Source of the DNA: Thermaerobacillus caldiproteolyticus
GTDB lineage: Bacteria; Bacillota; Bacilli; Bacillales; Anoxybacillaceae
Direction of reading: 5' to 3'
Length of the DNA: 64,000 nt
Assembly: GCF_013761245.1 (NCBI RefSeq)
Contig: NZ_JACDUT010000001.1
Span: 604,727 to 668,726, forward strand
The notes below the pieces were generated by a model, which ran no database searches, was not told the DNA's origin, and saw nothing but the letters and a program-made list of their open reading frames with translations. Position 1 is the stretch's first letter; every line of letters begins with the position of its first letter. Below are positions 18,801 through 27,676 of the stretch, piece by piece. The translations under genes and the position numbers were made by a program.

Positions 18801-19589
18801 TCACGAACGCGACTGTTGTTTCATCCATTCCGTTAATCGTCGAACCGTTTCACGGTTATGTTGCGGCGGAAAATAATGTGTAAACTTCGGAAAATACCAC
18901 GTCGTCACTTGCTTGTTCATCTCTTTTAATCGCCGCTCTAGCCGATATGCATGTTCAATCGATACATTTTCATCTTTTTCCCCGTGAATGATTAAAACGG
19001 GGGCGTGAATCCGCTCGACTTCATAAAGTGGAGTACGCCATTTATATCGTTCCGGATATTTAGAAGGCGTCCCCCCTATGACCCGTTTCATCATTCTGCG
19101 CAAATCCGGTCGCTCCCAATACGTTAATTCTACATCGGAAACCCCACCCCAAACAACAACAGAGCAAACACGCGGCTCAAGAATCGCCGTATGAAGTGCC
19201 ATTGCTCCACCGCGTGAAAAGCCAAATACATGAATCCGTTCATGATGGACCTTTGGATGGGCTTCTAAAATGCGGAAGGCTGCTAACGCATCATAACGGT
19301 CTTCACCAGCGAAGTCTTCATTCCCTTCGCCCCCTTGATTACCTCGGTAAAACGGAGCCATTACGACAAATCCTTCCGCAGCAAACTGAGTAATTCGTGA
19401 CAGGCGCACCTTACCGACATTTTTAATACCGCCGCGTAAATAAAGAAAGCCATCATACACACCAGCCGCTTTTGGCTCGGCTAAAAACCCCTTTATTTTT
19501 AATCCTTGGCACATATACGTGACAAGAGACACGTCAATATGCGGGTTCGGCGATGGGAAGCGATGCTTTTCGATTATTTGTCCATCCAT
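18801..19589 (-). CDS. ytmA: Alpha/beta hydrolase of the prolyl-oligopeptidase (S9) fold (YtmA)
   Basis: A 262-residue hydrolase. The nucleophile elbow is GFSRGG (Ser about 123), the acidic residue lies in HGEKDENVS and the catalytic His in FTHYFPP, the usual S9 order. YLRGGIKNVGKVRL and APFYRGNQGGEG build the oxyanion region. The substrate is unknown; family members cleave short peptides or esters. The start at 19589 (MDGQIIEK) is supported by GAAAGGAAG; the upstream 15 codons lack a site. Divergent from ytlA. Confidence 0.85.
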   Translation of the reverse strand: MDGQIIEKHRFPSPNPHIDVSLVTYMCQGLKIKGFLAEPKAAGVYDGFLYLRGGIKNVGKVRLSRITQFAAEGFVVMAPFYRGNQGGEGNEDFAGEDRYDALAAFRILEAHPKVHHERIHVFGFSRGGAMALHTAILEPRVCSVVVWGGVSDVELTYWERPDLRRMMKRVIGGTPSKYPERYKWRTPLYEVERIHAPVLIIHGEKDENVSIEHAYRLERRLKEMNKQVTTWYFPKFTHYFPPQHNRETVRRLTEWMKQQSRS

Positions 19590-19678
19590 ATCTCTCTTCC
19601 TTTCTAGGCATTCACACATTTTTGTCACATGCATACGATAAGATAGATTTTCATTCCACCATAAGGAGGTCCGTACCG

Positions 19679-20686
19679 GTGAAAAAATGGTTTCGAATCG
19701 CTATGATGTCTCTTCTTATCGTTTTTCTTATCATTCCAATAACCGCTTGTACCCAGCAAGAAAAGAAAACGGTGAAAACTGTACGTGTTGCTGAAGTGAC
19801 TCGCTCCATTTTTTATGCTCCACAATATGTTGCACTATCAAAAGGATTTTTTAAAAAGGAAGGGTTAAACATCGAATTAACAACGACATGGGGCGGAGAT
19901 AAAACAATGACGACCCTTCTTTCCGGCGGAGCAGACATCGCTTTAGTCGGCTCGGAAACATCGATTTATGTCTACAGTCAAGGGACAAATGACCCCGTTA
20001 TTAATTTCGCCCAATTAACTCAAACAGATGGAACGTTCCTTGTCTCCCGTAAAAAAATCGACAACTTTTCATGGGATCAACTCAAAGGAAGTACGTTCCT
20101 CGGTCAGCGCAAAGGCGGTATGCCGCAAATGGTCGGTGAATTCGTACTGAAACAACACAGCATTGATCCGCATAAAGATTTACATTTAATTCAAAATGTT
20201 GATTTTGCTAATATCGCGAACGCGTTCGCGAGCGGCACAGGTGACTACGTTCAATTATTTGAACCAACAGCGAGCATTTTTGAACAACAAGGGAAAGGCT
20301 ACATCGTCGCTTCATTTGGAACGGAATCTGGTCATGTTCCGTATACAACCTTCATGGCGAAACAAAGTTTTATCAAAAATAACAAAGACACGATCAAAAA
20401 ATTCACGCGGGCTCTCTACAAGGCACAGCAATGGGTCGAAACCCATAGTACAGCCGATATTGCAAAAGCGATTCAGCCCTACTTCAAGGATACGGACATT
20501 CAATTGATTGAAAAAGTCGTCGACCGCTACAAAAGCCAAGGTTCCTACGCAACGAGTCCGATTCTTGATGAAGAAGAATGGAACAACTTACAAAACATTA
20601 TGAATGAAGCAGGCGAATTGCCAAAACACATCGACCATCAGACGCTTGTTGATAATTCCTTTGCAGAAAACGTAATCGACAAATAA
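19679..20686 (+). CDS. ytlA: ABC transporter substrate-binding lipoprotein (YtlA, NMT1/SsuA type)
   Basis: A 335-residue lipoprotein with a lipobox ending TAC (residues about 20-23) after a hydrophobic signal. The mature part matches the NMT1/THI5-SsuA-like binding fold (FYAPQYVALSKGFFKKEGLNIE, then GGADIALVGSETSI). Such proteins bind thiamine-pyrimidine precursors, sulfonates or nitrate; the ligand is not decided by sequence. The GTG at 19679 follows a strong AAGGAGGT with 8-base spacing. First gene of a three-gene importer; no TPP riboswitch or T-box is visible in the short upstream region. Confidence 0.9.
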   Translation: MKKWFRIAMMSLLIVFLIIPITACTQQEKKTVKTVRVAEVTRSIFYAPQYVALSKGFFKKEGLNIELTTTWGGDKTMTTLLSGGADIALVGSETSIYVYSQGTNDPVINFAQLTQTDGTFLVSRKKIDNFSWDQLKGSTFLGQRKGGMPQMVGEFVLKQHSIDPHKDLHLIQNVDFANIANAFASGTGDYVQLFEPTASIFEQQGKGYIVASFGTESGHVPYTTFMAKQSFIKNNKDTIKKFTRALYKAQQWVETHSTADIAKAIQPYFKDTDIQLIEKVVDRYKSQGSYATSPILDEEEWNNLQNIMNEAGELPKHIDHQTLVDNSFAENVIDK

Positions 20687-20704
20687 TCTTGGCAGGTGAA
20701 AAAC

Positions 20705-21478
20705 ATGAACTTTTTAGTCGTTGACCATGTCTCCCATACGTATTTTACGGAAAAAGCAGCAGTCACTGCGTTAGAAAATGTGTCTCTTGAGATTGAGAAA
20801 GGGGAATTTGTCTCCTTTCTTGGTCCTAGCGGCTGTGGAAAAACGACATTACTTTCGATTATTGCTGCATTAATTCAACCAACAAAAGGAAGCGTCATTT
20901 TGGAAGGAGAAAAAGTTCATTCGATCCATCCATCCGTTGGTTATATGCTACAGCAAGACTATTTGTTTCCATGGAAAACCATTGAAGAAAACATTTTATT
21001 AGGATTAACGATCATGGGGATGAACTCAAATGAAGCAAAACAACGAGCTCTTGATTTACTATCCCGTATCGGCTTAAAAGGTGTAGAAACATATTATCCA
21101 AACCAACTATCCGGTGGCATGCGACAGCGCGCTGCCCTCGTGAGAACACTCGCGACGGATCCAAAAATTCTTTTGCTTGACGAGCCATTTTCCGCTTTAG
21201 ATTATCAAACAAAACTAAAGCTAGAAGAGCTAGTATGGAAAACATTAAAAGAATACAAAAAAACCGCCTTACTCGTTACCCACGATATTGGTGAAGCCAT
21301 CGCCATGAGCGATCGCATTTTCTTATTTTCCGCAAAACCGGGCCGGCTTGTTCGTACGTTTATAGTTCCAAAAGAATTACGCAACTTGTCTCCATTTCAT
21401 TCTCGCAACCATACCACATTTTCAGAGCTATTTCAATTTATTTGGAAGGAGCTTGATTCCCTTGAAGCAAACGAATAA
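20705..21478 (+). CDS. ytlC: ABC transporter ATPase (YtlC)
   Basis: A 257-residue ABC ATPase with Walker [10 protein letters not shown], signature LSGGMRQR, Walker [13 protein letters not shown] and the switch His in VTHDIGEA. Closest in layout to SsuB/TauB-type importers. The ATG at 20705 is preferred over the upstream GTG because GGCAGGTG overlaps the latter. It lies 18 bases after ytlA and its end overlaps the start of the permease gene, consistent with one operon. Confidence 0.93.
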   Translation: MNFLVVDHVSHTYFTEKAAVTALENVSLEIEKGEFVSFLGPSGCGKTTLLSIIAALIQPTKGSVILEGEKVHSIHPSVGYMLQQDYLFPWKTIEENILLGLTIMGMNSNEAKQRALDLLSRIGLKGVETYYPNQLSGGMRQRAALVRTLATDPKILLLDEPFSALDYQTKLKLEELVWKTLKEYKKTALLVTHDIGEAIAMSDRIFLFSAKPGRLVRTFIVPKELRNLSPFHSRNHTTFSELFQFIWKELDSLEANE

Positions 21479-22271
21479 CCAGATTCAAGTCCTTCATGAA
21501 CAATACGTAATACGTCTAAAACAAGAAAAACGATGGGTTCGCTTTTTTCAGCTCCTTATTTTCGTTGCGTTTTTCTCACTGTGGGAAATCGCTAGCCGAA
21601 ACCATTGGATTGACCCTCTTTTATTCAGCTCTCCATCAACTATTTGGAAGCTATTCGTACAAAAAATCGCTGATGGCTCCCTTGTTTCACATACAGGTAT
21701 AACTCTAGGAGAAACCATCATCGGCTTTATGTTAGCAACATTCGCGGGAACATTTTTTGCAGCATTACTTTGGTGGTTTCCACGTCTATCGAAAATCGTC
21801 GATCCTTATTTAGTCATCTTGAACGCGATGCCAAAGGTAGCACTTGGTCCGATTTTCATTGTCGCACTGGGTCCGGGATTCACTTCGATTATTGCGATGG
21901 GGACGATTATCTCCCTTATAATCACTACAATTGTTGTGTACACATCATTCAAAGAAGTTGATCCAAACTATATTAAAGTATTAAAAACATTTGGTGCGAG
22001 CCGCTTTCAATGCTTTAAAGAAGCCGTTTTACCGTCATCTTTCCCAACAATTATCTCCACCTTGAAAGTAAATGTAGGCTTATCATGGGTCGGAGTCGTT
22101 GTCGGTGAATTTCTTGTCTCGAAACAAGGGCTCGGATATATGATTATTTATGGTTTTCAAGTGTTTAACTTTACACTTGTGCTATTAAGTTTACTTGTCA
22201 TTGCTTTTTTAGCGACCATTATGTATCAAATCGTTGGATGGATAGAACGAAAATTAATCAAAAACCGCTAG
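21462..22271 (+). CDS. ytlD: ABC transporter permease (YtlD)
   Basis: A 269-residue inner-membrane permease with about six transmembrane segments and the EAA loop [26 protein letters not shown] near residue 190. It forms the channel of the ytlACD importer. The second TTG (21462) gives a 10-base spacing from AAGGAG and overlaps the end of ytlC by 17 bases; a TTG at 21453 is closer than normal. Terminated by a perfect 10-bp hairpin. Confidence 0.9.
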   Translation: MKQTNNQIQVLHEQYVIRLKQEKRWVRFFQLLIFVAFFSLWEIASRNHWIDPLLFSSPSTIWKLFVQKIADGSLVSHTGITLGETIIGFMLATFAGTFFAALLWWFPRLSKIVDPYLVILNAMPKVALGPIFIVALGPGFTSIIAMGTIISLIITTIVVYTSFKEVDPNYIKVLKTFGASRFQCFKEAVLPSSFPTIISTLKVNVGLSWVGVVVGEFLVSKQGLGYMIIYGFQVFNFTLVLLSLLVIAFLATIMYQIVGWIERKLIKNR

Positions 22272-22299
22272 AGACGTTCTCATAGTAGCGAACGTCTCT
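22270..22299. terminator. Terminator of ytlACD, reaching into the ytkD 3' end
   Basis: AGAGACGTTC and GAACGTCTCT form a perfect 10-bp stem, followed by TTATTTC on the plus strand. It overlaps the last codons of the converging ytkD. Confidence 0.85.
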
Positions 22300-22744
22300 T
22301 TATTTCTTCGAGTGTACAAGCCCATACTTGATCTTTCATAATAAAACTAAATCGCTCATCAGCCAGAAGATAATCTGGTAATTCATCAAGCAACACGGGA
22401 CCGTTCGTCTCCAAATACGTAGACTGTTGACACAATTCTTTAATTTCCGCGAAATAAATATTTTTAACGATGAAGCCTCCCACCTTATACTGCCCAATAT
22501 ACGTTAAACGCTCGACGATTCCTCCCGTTTCCTCTTTTACTTCACGAATCGCTGCTTGTTCCGCTGTCTCTTGTGGTTCTACTTTTCCCCCGGGAAACTC
22601 AAGACCACGCTTAGGATGATCTGTCAAAAGCCATTTCTGTTTGTAGCGGCACACTATCCAGACATGACCAGGCTTTTTCGAAAACGGATGGTCAGCAAAT
22701 GACAATGAAACGCAATTTCCGTAATAATCTGAAAAGATGAACAT
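22280..22744 (-). CDS. ytkD: Nudix hydrolase (YtkD)
   Basis: A 154-residue Nudix enzyme with a full Nudix box at residues 52-74 (GGKVEPQE, REVKEETGG). YtkD of B. subtilis hydrolyses oxidised nucleoside triphosphates and is linked to mutation avoidance; MutT-like substrates are likely here. The ATG at 22744 follows GGTTGGAG. It ends inside the terminator hairpin of the converging ytl operon. Confidence 0.92.
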   Translation of the reverse strand: MFIFSDYYGNCVSLSFADHPFSKKPGHVWIVCRYKQKWLLTDHPKRGLEFPGGKVEPQETAEQAAIREVKEETGGIVERLTYIGQYKVGGFIVKNIYFAEIKELCQQSTYLETNGPVLLDELPDYLLADERFSFIMKDQVWACTLEEIKRRSLL

Positions 22745-22818
22745 ATTTCTCCAACCTCATCTTGATTGTGCTATTATTTATTTCTTTATTATACAAAAAA
22801 GCCACCGAAACCGGTGAC

Positions 22819-23154
22819 TTATTGTTCCATCTTTTCCTCCTGAATAAACCCGAGAGAACGAACATGCTGTTTCGCTTCCTCATTGCCAAGCTTATAAATC
22901 AGCTGATAAATTTTTTTCAATGTCTCATCGTAGGCGTCATTTTCACGGTCATAATGATATTGGACATACGGAACGTGTGAACGCCAGAACGCTTGCCAAT
23001 CGGTTGAATAGTTTTGATCAAAATATTCACGCAACTGAATGATTTCCTCATCGGTCGCTTCAATTTGAAAATCCCACGGAGAAGCTGTTCTCAATTGAGA
23101 AATCTCACCTGTTGCCATTGACACATAATACGTTTTTCTCTTTTGTTCCACCAC
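22819..23154 (-). CDS. Conserved-looking hypothetical protein next to ytkD
   Basis: A 111-residue soluble protein, rich in charged and aromatic residues (TYYVSMATGEISQ, IIQLREYFDQNYSTDWQAFWRSH, DETLKKIYQLIYKLG). I do not recognise the family. The GTG at 23154 is preferred because AAGGAG lies 9 bases before it; the ATG at 23163 touches that site. A much longer frame reaching 23409 overlaps the holin-like gene and is not supported. It lies between a holin-like gene and ytkD, all on the minus strand. Confidence 0.72.
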   Translation of the reverse strand: MVEQKRKTYYVSMATGEISQLRTASPWDFQIEATDEEIIQLREYFDQNYSTDWQAFWRSHVPYVQYHYDRENDAYDETLKKIYQLIYKLGNEEAKQHVRSLGFIQEEKMEQ

Positions 23155-23230
23155 ACTTGTCATCTCCTTCTCATCGCCTTGTTTATTGATTAGTGTGGGT
23201 GAACATACAGAAATTATGCTTACAAATTTA

Positions 23231-23623
23231 CTAAGGGCGTTCCCGCAACAATTCAATAACTTTTGCAAGAAATTCAGGAATCGGAACCCCTGCGCGCCCT
23301 GCGTTTTCAATGATGGAAATGAATTCATTGAGTATATAGAAAAAAATCGTTGCATCACGAATAAAATGGTTATTCCAGCCGATCGCCATATCAAGTAAAT
23401 GAGACACACCCACTAATATAAAAATAATCAATTTGCGTGCAATGCCTCGGAATCCAACTGCGCTCGATAATTTTCCTTCTATCGCACTGGCGATAACCCC
23501 TGTTATATAATCAATGACTACGAAGCAAATGAGGATAATTACTAATAAATCCAAGCTTCCGAACATCGATACCACCATTGAGCCAAGCAAGGATACTCCG
23601 AGCACAGTAGGGTATTTATGCAC
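23231..23623 (-). CDS. ytkC: Holin-like membrane protein (YtkC, phage_holin_4 family)
   Basis: A 130-residue protein with three to four hydrophobic segments (LLVIILICFVVIDYITGVIAS, LIIFILVGVSHLLDMA, FIRDATIFFYILNEFISI), the layout of the TcdE/BlyA holin family. Chromosomal YtkC copies exist in Bacillus without an adjacent prophage. No endolysin gene is next to it here, so a lysis role is uncertain. The start is GTG 23623 behind AAGGGGAG. Family is fairly clear, role unknown. Confidence 0.85.
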   Translation of the reverse strand: MHKYPTVLGVSLLGSMVVSMFGSLDLLVIILICFVVIDYITGVIASAIEGKLSSAVGFRGIARKLIIFILVGVSHLLDMAIGWNNHFIRDATIFFYILNEFISIIENAGRAGVPIPEFLAKVIELLRERP

Positions 23624-23702
23624 ACTTCTCCCCTTCCTTCTGAGGTTGATGATATATTTTATGTAAAAAGAAACTGGGGAGTATAGACATTTTTCCACGC
23701 AA

Positions 23703-23748
23703 TAAAAAAACAATCACCCTCGCTATGAAAGGAGAGTGATTGTTTTTT
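23703..23748 (-). terminator. Terminator of dps
   Basis: CAATCACTCTC and GAGGGTGATTG pair across about ten bases with a T-run after the stem on the minus strand. Confidence 0.85.
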
Positions 23749-23753
23749 ATTCA

Positions 23754-24203
23754 TTATTTTCCAAGAAACGATTTCAACATCCATACATGTTTTTCTAAAC
23801 TTTGATGAATTCCTAACAACATATCTCCTGTCGTTTCATCGCCAACTTCATCCGCTACTTGCATACCCTCTTTGAGTTCTTGAATCATTATCTCAAAGTC
23901 ATTTACGAGCGTACCAACCATTTCTTCTGCCGTTTCCTGTCCGGTCGCTTCTTTCACAGAAGCCTTTTCCAAGCATTCTTTCATCGTAGCGACAGGAGCT
24001 CCTCCCAACGCAAGAAGACGCTCAGCTAACTCATCAATATGTAGTGCCGCCTCGTTGTACAGTTGTTCGAATTTTTCGTGCAATGTGAAAAACTGCGAAC
24101 CTTTGACAAACCAATGATAATTATGCAGCTTAATGTACAAAACGCTCCAATTGGCAATTTGTTTATTCACGATTTCCGTTAATTGTTTTGCTTCTGTTTT
24201 CAT
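23754..24203 (-). CDS. dps: Dps-family ferritin-like DNA-protection protein
   Basis: A 149-residue four-helix protein of the Dps/MrgA family, which forms dodecamers that oxidise and store Fe(II) and shield DNA from peroxide. The ferroxidase ligands are seen in [10 protein letters not shown] (His) and [14 protein letters not shown] (Asp, Glu). The ATG at 24203 follows GTAGGAGGGG. A palindrome resembling a PerR box overlaps the -10 region upstream, which would suit peroxide induction as for mrgA. Confidence 0.95.
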   Translation of the reverse strand: MKTEAKQLTEIVNKQIANWSVLYIKLHNYHWFVKGSQFFTLHEKFEQLYNEAALHIDELAERLLALGGAPVATMKECLEKASVKEATGQETAEEMVGTLVNDFEIMIQELKEGMQVADEVGDETTGDMLLGIHQSLEKHVWMLKSFLGK

Positions 24204-24259
24204 ACAATCCCCTCCTACTTTATATGTTTATCCCTCTTTTTGTTCCCTAAAACATCCCT

Positions 24260-24274
24260 TTTTATGCATTATAA
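24260..24274 (-). promoter_or_regulatory. PerR-box-like site over the dps promoter
   Basis: Minus-strand TTATAATGCATAAAA agrees at most positions with TTATAATNATTATAA and includes the likely -10 (TATAAT). TTTACC lies 18 bases before it as -35. Confidence 0.5.
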
Positions 24275-24471
24275 ACTATTTGCGTGAGTTCGGTAAAGTC
24301 CGCTTCGCATGTACAACCCTTAACGAAAACTTGGCTACATATTGTATTTGCTTTTCCACGCCGTTTTCGTTTTATTCATCATCTTGTAACATAGCTCATT
24401 GATTGCTCTACGTTTTCCGTCCTATTATGGTAATATAAAAACATATACAACGAAGGGGGACATAAAGCACT

Positions 24472-24642
24472 GTGTATACCGTTTTGATTATTTCGCTTAT
24501 TATCGTCGCTCTTGTTTTAGCATTAAGCGTGGCGACAACTTCAAAAGCCTACCAGTACAAACATACTGTTGATCCGCTCGAGAACAATCCTTATGTGCAA
24601 AGTGAAAAAGCCGATAATCAAGAAAATGGCGCAAATCAATAA
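24472..24642 (+). CDS. ytzI: YtzI-like small membrane protein
   Basis: A 56-residue protein starting at GTG 24472: MYTVLIISLIIVALVLALSV is a single transmembrane helix, followed by a polar tail (KAYQYKHTVDPLENNPYV). It resembles the small YtzI protein of Bacillus, of unknown function. GGGGGA lies 11 bases before the start, slightly long. Too short for most automated calls; the clean N-terminal helix and position support it. Confidence 0.68.
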   Translation: MYTVLIISLIIVALVLALSVATTSKAYQYKHTVDPLENNPYVQSEKADNQENGANQ

Positions 24643-24675
24643 AACGAAAACATGTCTTTTAGTCATGAATCATAA

Positions 24676-25521
24676 TTACAGAGCAGTGTCGTGAATGTAA
24701 GGTTCATTTGGCTGCTTGACTTTTTTCACGGTTTTAATTTTTATGCAAGGAAGAATATTTCCTTTATAGTTCGTTTTATCGATAATCCCCGTCACTTTTA
24801 CCCATTCATCATTATTAAGCTGCTTAAGTTGCTCCCCGCTCGCTAACATCCCATAGACAGAAGCATCGGCAACGCAGCATGTAACGACGAACCTGGCAAT
24901 CACAGCTTTCTCTTTTACAAAGTCGGGCTCGCGATATACAAACCCTACAAGTTCAATTTCTTTACCGGTAAACCGTTTTACATTGTTATGAATAATTTCT
25001 AAAATTGCCAAGTAGTTTTCGTTCGTAAACACTACCTTCTTAGTAGATGTCAATGCTTCTGTCAGTTGCTTCTTGTTCATGCTTTTTTCTATCGGCTTTT
25101 TTTCCGTTTCATTTTGAGACAATTCTGTTAAATATTGCGTTCCATCATCAGAAGATACATTATTTTCAGGCTGTCTTCCGATTTGCACACCTCGCTTAGC
25201 AGCGACCGAACTGTCAAGCACTTGACTGGAGAACATCAATCCTGTGATGACCGGAACGATAAATAAGACGGAAACGATAAGTGATTGAAAAGGATGTTTC
25301 TTCTCATGATGACCGCATTCGCAATAAACGGCATTCTCTTTATGATCACTTCGCCAAATTTGGATAATGCCGAGAATAAACAATACGCTCATCGCAAAAT
25401 AAATAAACGGAAACATCTTTGGTGCAATCAATTGCTGAATTTGTCCGGTTACGATTAATTTAAACATTAATAAGGCAAAGCCCAATAAAAGAACTCCCCG
25501 CAAAAAAAGATTATTGCTCAT
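24676..25521 (-). CDS. TIGR03943/DUF1980 membrane protein, partner of the YcgR-type permease
   Basis: A 281-residue protein with N-terminal transmembrane helices and a polar C-terminal half (ENYLAILEIIHNNVKRFTGKEIELVGFVYRE, ARFVVTCCVADASVYGM). TCCVADA is the conserved core of TIGR03943 proteins (YcgQ in B. subtilis). A CECGHHEKKH loop between helices could bind metal. It follows the permease gene by 14 bases; the two gene types occur together widely, but their cargo is not established. Proximity to zinc genes here hints at a metal role. Confidence 0.88.
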   Translation of the reverse strand: MSNNLFLRGVLLLGFALLMFKLIVTGQIQQLIAPKMFPFIYFAMSVLFILGIIQIWRSDHKENAVYCECGHHEKKHPFQSLIVSVLFIVPVITGLMFSSQVLDSSVAAKRGVQIGRQPENNVSSDDGTQYLTELSQNETEKKPIEKSMNKKQLTEALTSTKKVVFTNENYLAILEIIHNNVKRFTGKEIELVGFVYREPDFVKEKAVIARFVVTCCVADASVYGMLASGEQLKQLNNDEWVKVTGIIDKTNYKGNILPCIKIKTVKKVKQPNEPYIHDTAL

Positions 25522-25535
25522 TCATTGTCACCCCC

Positions 25536-26531
25536 TTACAATGACACAAAAATGGTTTGATACAACAAAATGACAAAATAAACCGCACATGTAAGAACAA
25601 GTATAAAAGCAACAACAAATCTCGCTCGGAAATAGGCGAACAACATCATCGTGTTTTTCAAGTCAAGCATGGCACCATAAACAAGAAAGGCTAAAATCGC
25701 TCCTGCGGAAAAAGCATGTCCAAACGAAGCAGCAACAAAAGCATCTGCTTCTGAACAGAGTGATAACATATAAGCGAAGCCCATCATTACTAGAGGAGAG
25801 ACAAGCTCATTTGTCCCGATTTGCAAAAGTTCATTTCTGTTAAGAAACGTTTGCAGCAAACTTGTGAAAAACGCGCCAATCAGCAAATATTTGCCTGTAT
25901 CAAAAAATTCGTCGCTTGCATGATATAATGTTTCCTTCCATTTATTTGTTGTATGTACATGCTCATGCGAGGAAGAAATCTTTGTTTTGAGGGGATTTTT
26001 TTGTTGAAAAAGACGATACATGATCAATCCAACTAAAACGGCGACTAAAAAGGCAAGCCCGATGCGGGCAAAAGCAATTTCATTTTTTTGCTGAAACGCA
26101 TAGTAAGTGGAAGCAAAGACAACAGGGTTTATAATCGGTGCACTGATTAAAAAGGTCATGCCAGCTGCCGGTGGCATTCCTTTTTTAATCAACCTTCTCA
26201 CAATTGGAATAATCGCGCATTCACAGACTGGGAAAATGATGCCGAAAAAAGCAGCGGAGACAATCGCCACATATGGATTTTTCGGAAGCCAGCGCCGCAG
26301 CGTATCTTCTGAAATAAACGTTTGAATGATGGCAGAAACAAAAACGCCAACTAAGATAAACGGAATCGCTTCTAAAATAATGCTTAAAAACATCGTATTA
26401 ACAATCGCCCACTCTTTTGGCAGCGTAAATTTTATGTTGCTCATTCCGTAAAAAAAGAATAAATACAAAAATAGCAATAGAAGAACAAACGCAAAAAAAT
26501 CATTTGCCGCATTAGAAATCGCTCTTTTCAC
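25536..26531 (-). CDS. Permease of the DUF318/UPF0718 family (YcgR-like)
   Basis: A 331-residue integral membrane protein with about eight hydrophobic helices. The conserved signature PVCECAIIPIVRRLIKKGMP (about residues 101-120) and FLISAPIINPVV mark the family; a matching Cys/Glu appears in SLCSEADAFVA near residue 255. The paired acidic/Cys sites suggest ion or metalloid transport, unproven. The start at 26531 follows GGAGGAGAG. A degenerate Zur-like palindrome lies about 55 bases upstream. Confidence 0.88.
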   Translation of the reverse strand: MKRAISNAANDFFAFVLLLLFLYLFFFYGMSNIKFTLPKEWAIVNTMFLSIILEAIPFILVGVFVSAIIQTFISEDTLRRWLPKNPYVAIVSAAFFGIIFPVCECAIIPIVRRLIKKGMPPAAGMTFLISAPIINPVVFASTYYAFQQKNEIAFARIGLAFLVAVLVGLIMYRLFQQKNPLKTKISSSHEHVHTTNKWKETLYHASDEFFDTGKYLLIGAFFTSLLQTFLNRNELLQIGTNELVSPLVMMGFAYMLSLCSEADAFVAASFGHAFSAGAILAFLVYGAMLDLKNTMMLFAYFRARFVVAFILVLTCAVYFVILLYQTIFVSL

Positions 26532-26585
26532 ACACTCTCTCCTCCATTAGTGTTTTTCCCATTCATTTCATAAATTTTTAGATAT

Positions 26586-26606
26586 AAATCGTAATGTTTC
26601 CTATTA
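26586..26606 (-). promoter_or_regulatory. Degenerate Zur-like site upstream of the permease pair
   Basis: One half is a perfect AAATCGTAAT Zur half-site; the other half (TTTCCTATTA) matches only about 6 of 10 positions. Weaker than the three sites farther right. Confidence 0.35.
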
Positions 26607-26684
26607 CCATATATATAGGTTGTCCGAGAAAATATGACTAAAAATAAGTAAAGGCGTACTCAATAGAATAGATCAAAAATGAAA

Positions 26685-26724
26685 GGAGCAACGTTTTGTC
26701 ACATGTCTAACAAAACGTTGCTCC
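26685..26724. other. Perfect 15-bp orphan hairpin
   Basis: GGAGCAACGTTTTGT and its exact complement flank a 10-base loop (CACATGTCTA). No gene ends nearby; luxS has its own terminator 49 bases away. Short repeats containing ATAGAATAGAT occur on both sides of the hairpin. It could be an orphan terminator or a small mobile palindromic repeat. Confidence 0.7.
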
Positions 26725-26772
26725 CCATATACATAGAATAGATGCAACAAAAAGTAAATTTTCTTCTCAAAC

Positions 26773-26805
26773 AAACAGAGGCTACCTATAGGGTAGCCTC
26801 TGTTT
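26773..26805 (-). terminator. Terminator of luxS
   Basis: AAACAGAGGCTACC and GGTAGCCTCTGTTT form a perfect 14-bp stem with a 5-base loop. Confidence 0.88.
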
Positions 26806-26808
26806 TTC

Positions 26809-27282
26809 TTAACCAAATACTTTCTTTAATTCCTCTTTATCTTGCTCTAACCAGAAACGCATAAGACGTTTAGCGCCTTCTAAGTCATGAAGTTTTGCTT
26901 GACCGCATTGTCTTTCCGTTGCCGCCGGAACTTCTGTTGCATTTAATGCGTCTTTCATCGTATCTTCAAGCAAATCGATAATTTCATCCACTGTAGGAGA
27001 ACCGCTTACGACTAAGTAATAACCTGTTTGGCATCCCATTGGAGAAATATCGATAATATCAAAGTGATCATATTTTTCCGCATGCTTGCGAATATTGAAC
27101 GCGAGCAAATGCTCGAGCGTATGAATCGCATCCGGTTTCATCGCTTGTTTATTTGGCTGGCAAAAACGAATATCAAATTTATTCACAACGCCATCGCTGC
27201 CCACTTTATGAACACCGCAGTGTCTAACATATGGCGCTTTTACCGCGCAATGGTCTAGTTCAAAGCTTTCTACTGAAGGCAT
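26809..27282 (-). CDS. luxS: S-ribosylhomocysteine lyase
   Basis: A 157-residue enzyme that splits S-ribosylhomocysteine into homocysteine and DPD, the AI-2 precursor, as part of methyl-cycle recycling. The metal ligands are in HTLEHLLA (His54, His58) and [10 protein letters not shown] (Cys). The catalytic Cys is in [10 protein letters not shown]. Length is standard. It has its own terminator and no cotranscribed neighbour; its pathway partner metK is about 10 kb away. Confidence 0.97.
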   Translation of the reverse strand: MPSVESFELDHCAVKAPYVRHCGVHKVGSDGVVNKFDIRFCQPNKQAMKPDAIHTLEHLLAFNIRKHAEKYDHFDIIDISPMGCQTGYYLVVSGSPTVDEIIDLLEDTMKDALNATEVPAATERQCGQAKLHDLEGAKRLMRFWLEQDKEELKKVFG

Positions 27283-27441
27283 ATTATCACTCCTAAAATC
27301 ATTTTCTGGTTATATCATACACTGAAATCCGATTTTTTTCATCTATCTTGTATGAATTGTTAAAATGCAACAAATGTGATGTCTGTCTCTCATTTATGAT
27401 ACATTGTTTATAGTATATTTTATTTATTGGATGTGGTGCGA

Positions 27442-27675
27442 ATGTTAAAAAAATTATTTATCGCTCTCATACGCTTTTACCAAATTTTTATTTCTCCGTT
27501 AAAACCACCAACATGCCGATTTTATCCAACCTGCTCTCATTATGGACTAGAAGCGGTGAAACGATTCGGCGCTATCAAAGGGGGATGGCTGACAATCAAA
27601 CGCATTTTAAAATGCCATCCGTTTCATCCAGGCGGGTTTGATCCCGTTCCTGAAAAGGTAGAAAAACGGAAATAA
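27442..27675 (+). CDS. yidD: Membrane protein insertion efficiency factor YidD (YtjA)
   Basis: A 77-residue protein of the UPF0161/YidD family: [28 protein letters not shown] carries the conserved Cys residues, and [12 protein letters not shown] ends the domain. YidD helps YidC-dependent insertion of membrane proteins. The ATG at 27442 gives the family-typical N-terminus [10 protein letters not shown]; the ribosome binding site is weak. Its stop lies one base from that of the converging carbonic anhydrase gene. Confidence 0.93.
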   Translation: MLKKLFIALIRFYQIFISPLKPPTCRFYPTCSHYGLEAVKRFGAIKGGWLTIKRILKCHPFHPGGFDPVPEKVEKRK

Positions 27676-27676
27676 A

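Noticed and set aside
19589..19679. TPP riboswitch before the NMT1-like ytlA
   Set aside because: The 89-base divergent gap is too short and lacks the THI-box core sequence.
22819..23409. 196-residue version of the protein next to ytkD
   Set aside because: Its first 85 codons overlap the holin-like gene in another frame; a good ribosome binding site lies only before GTG 23154.
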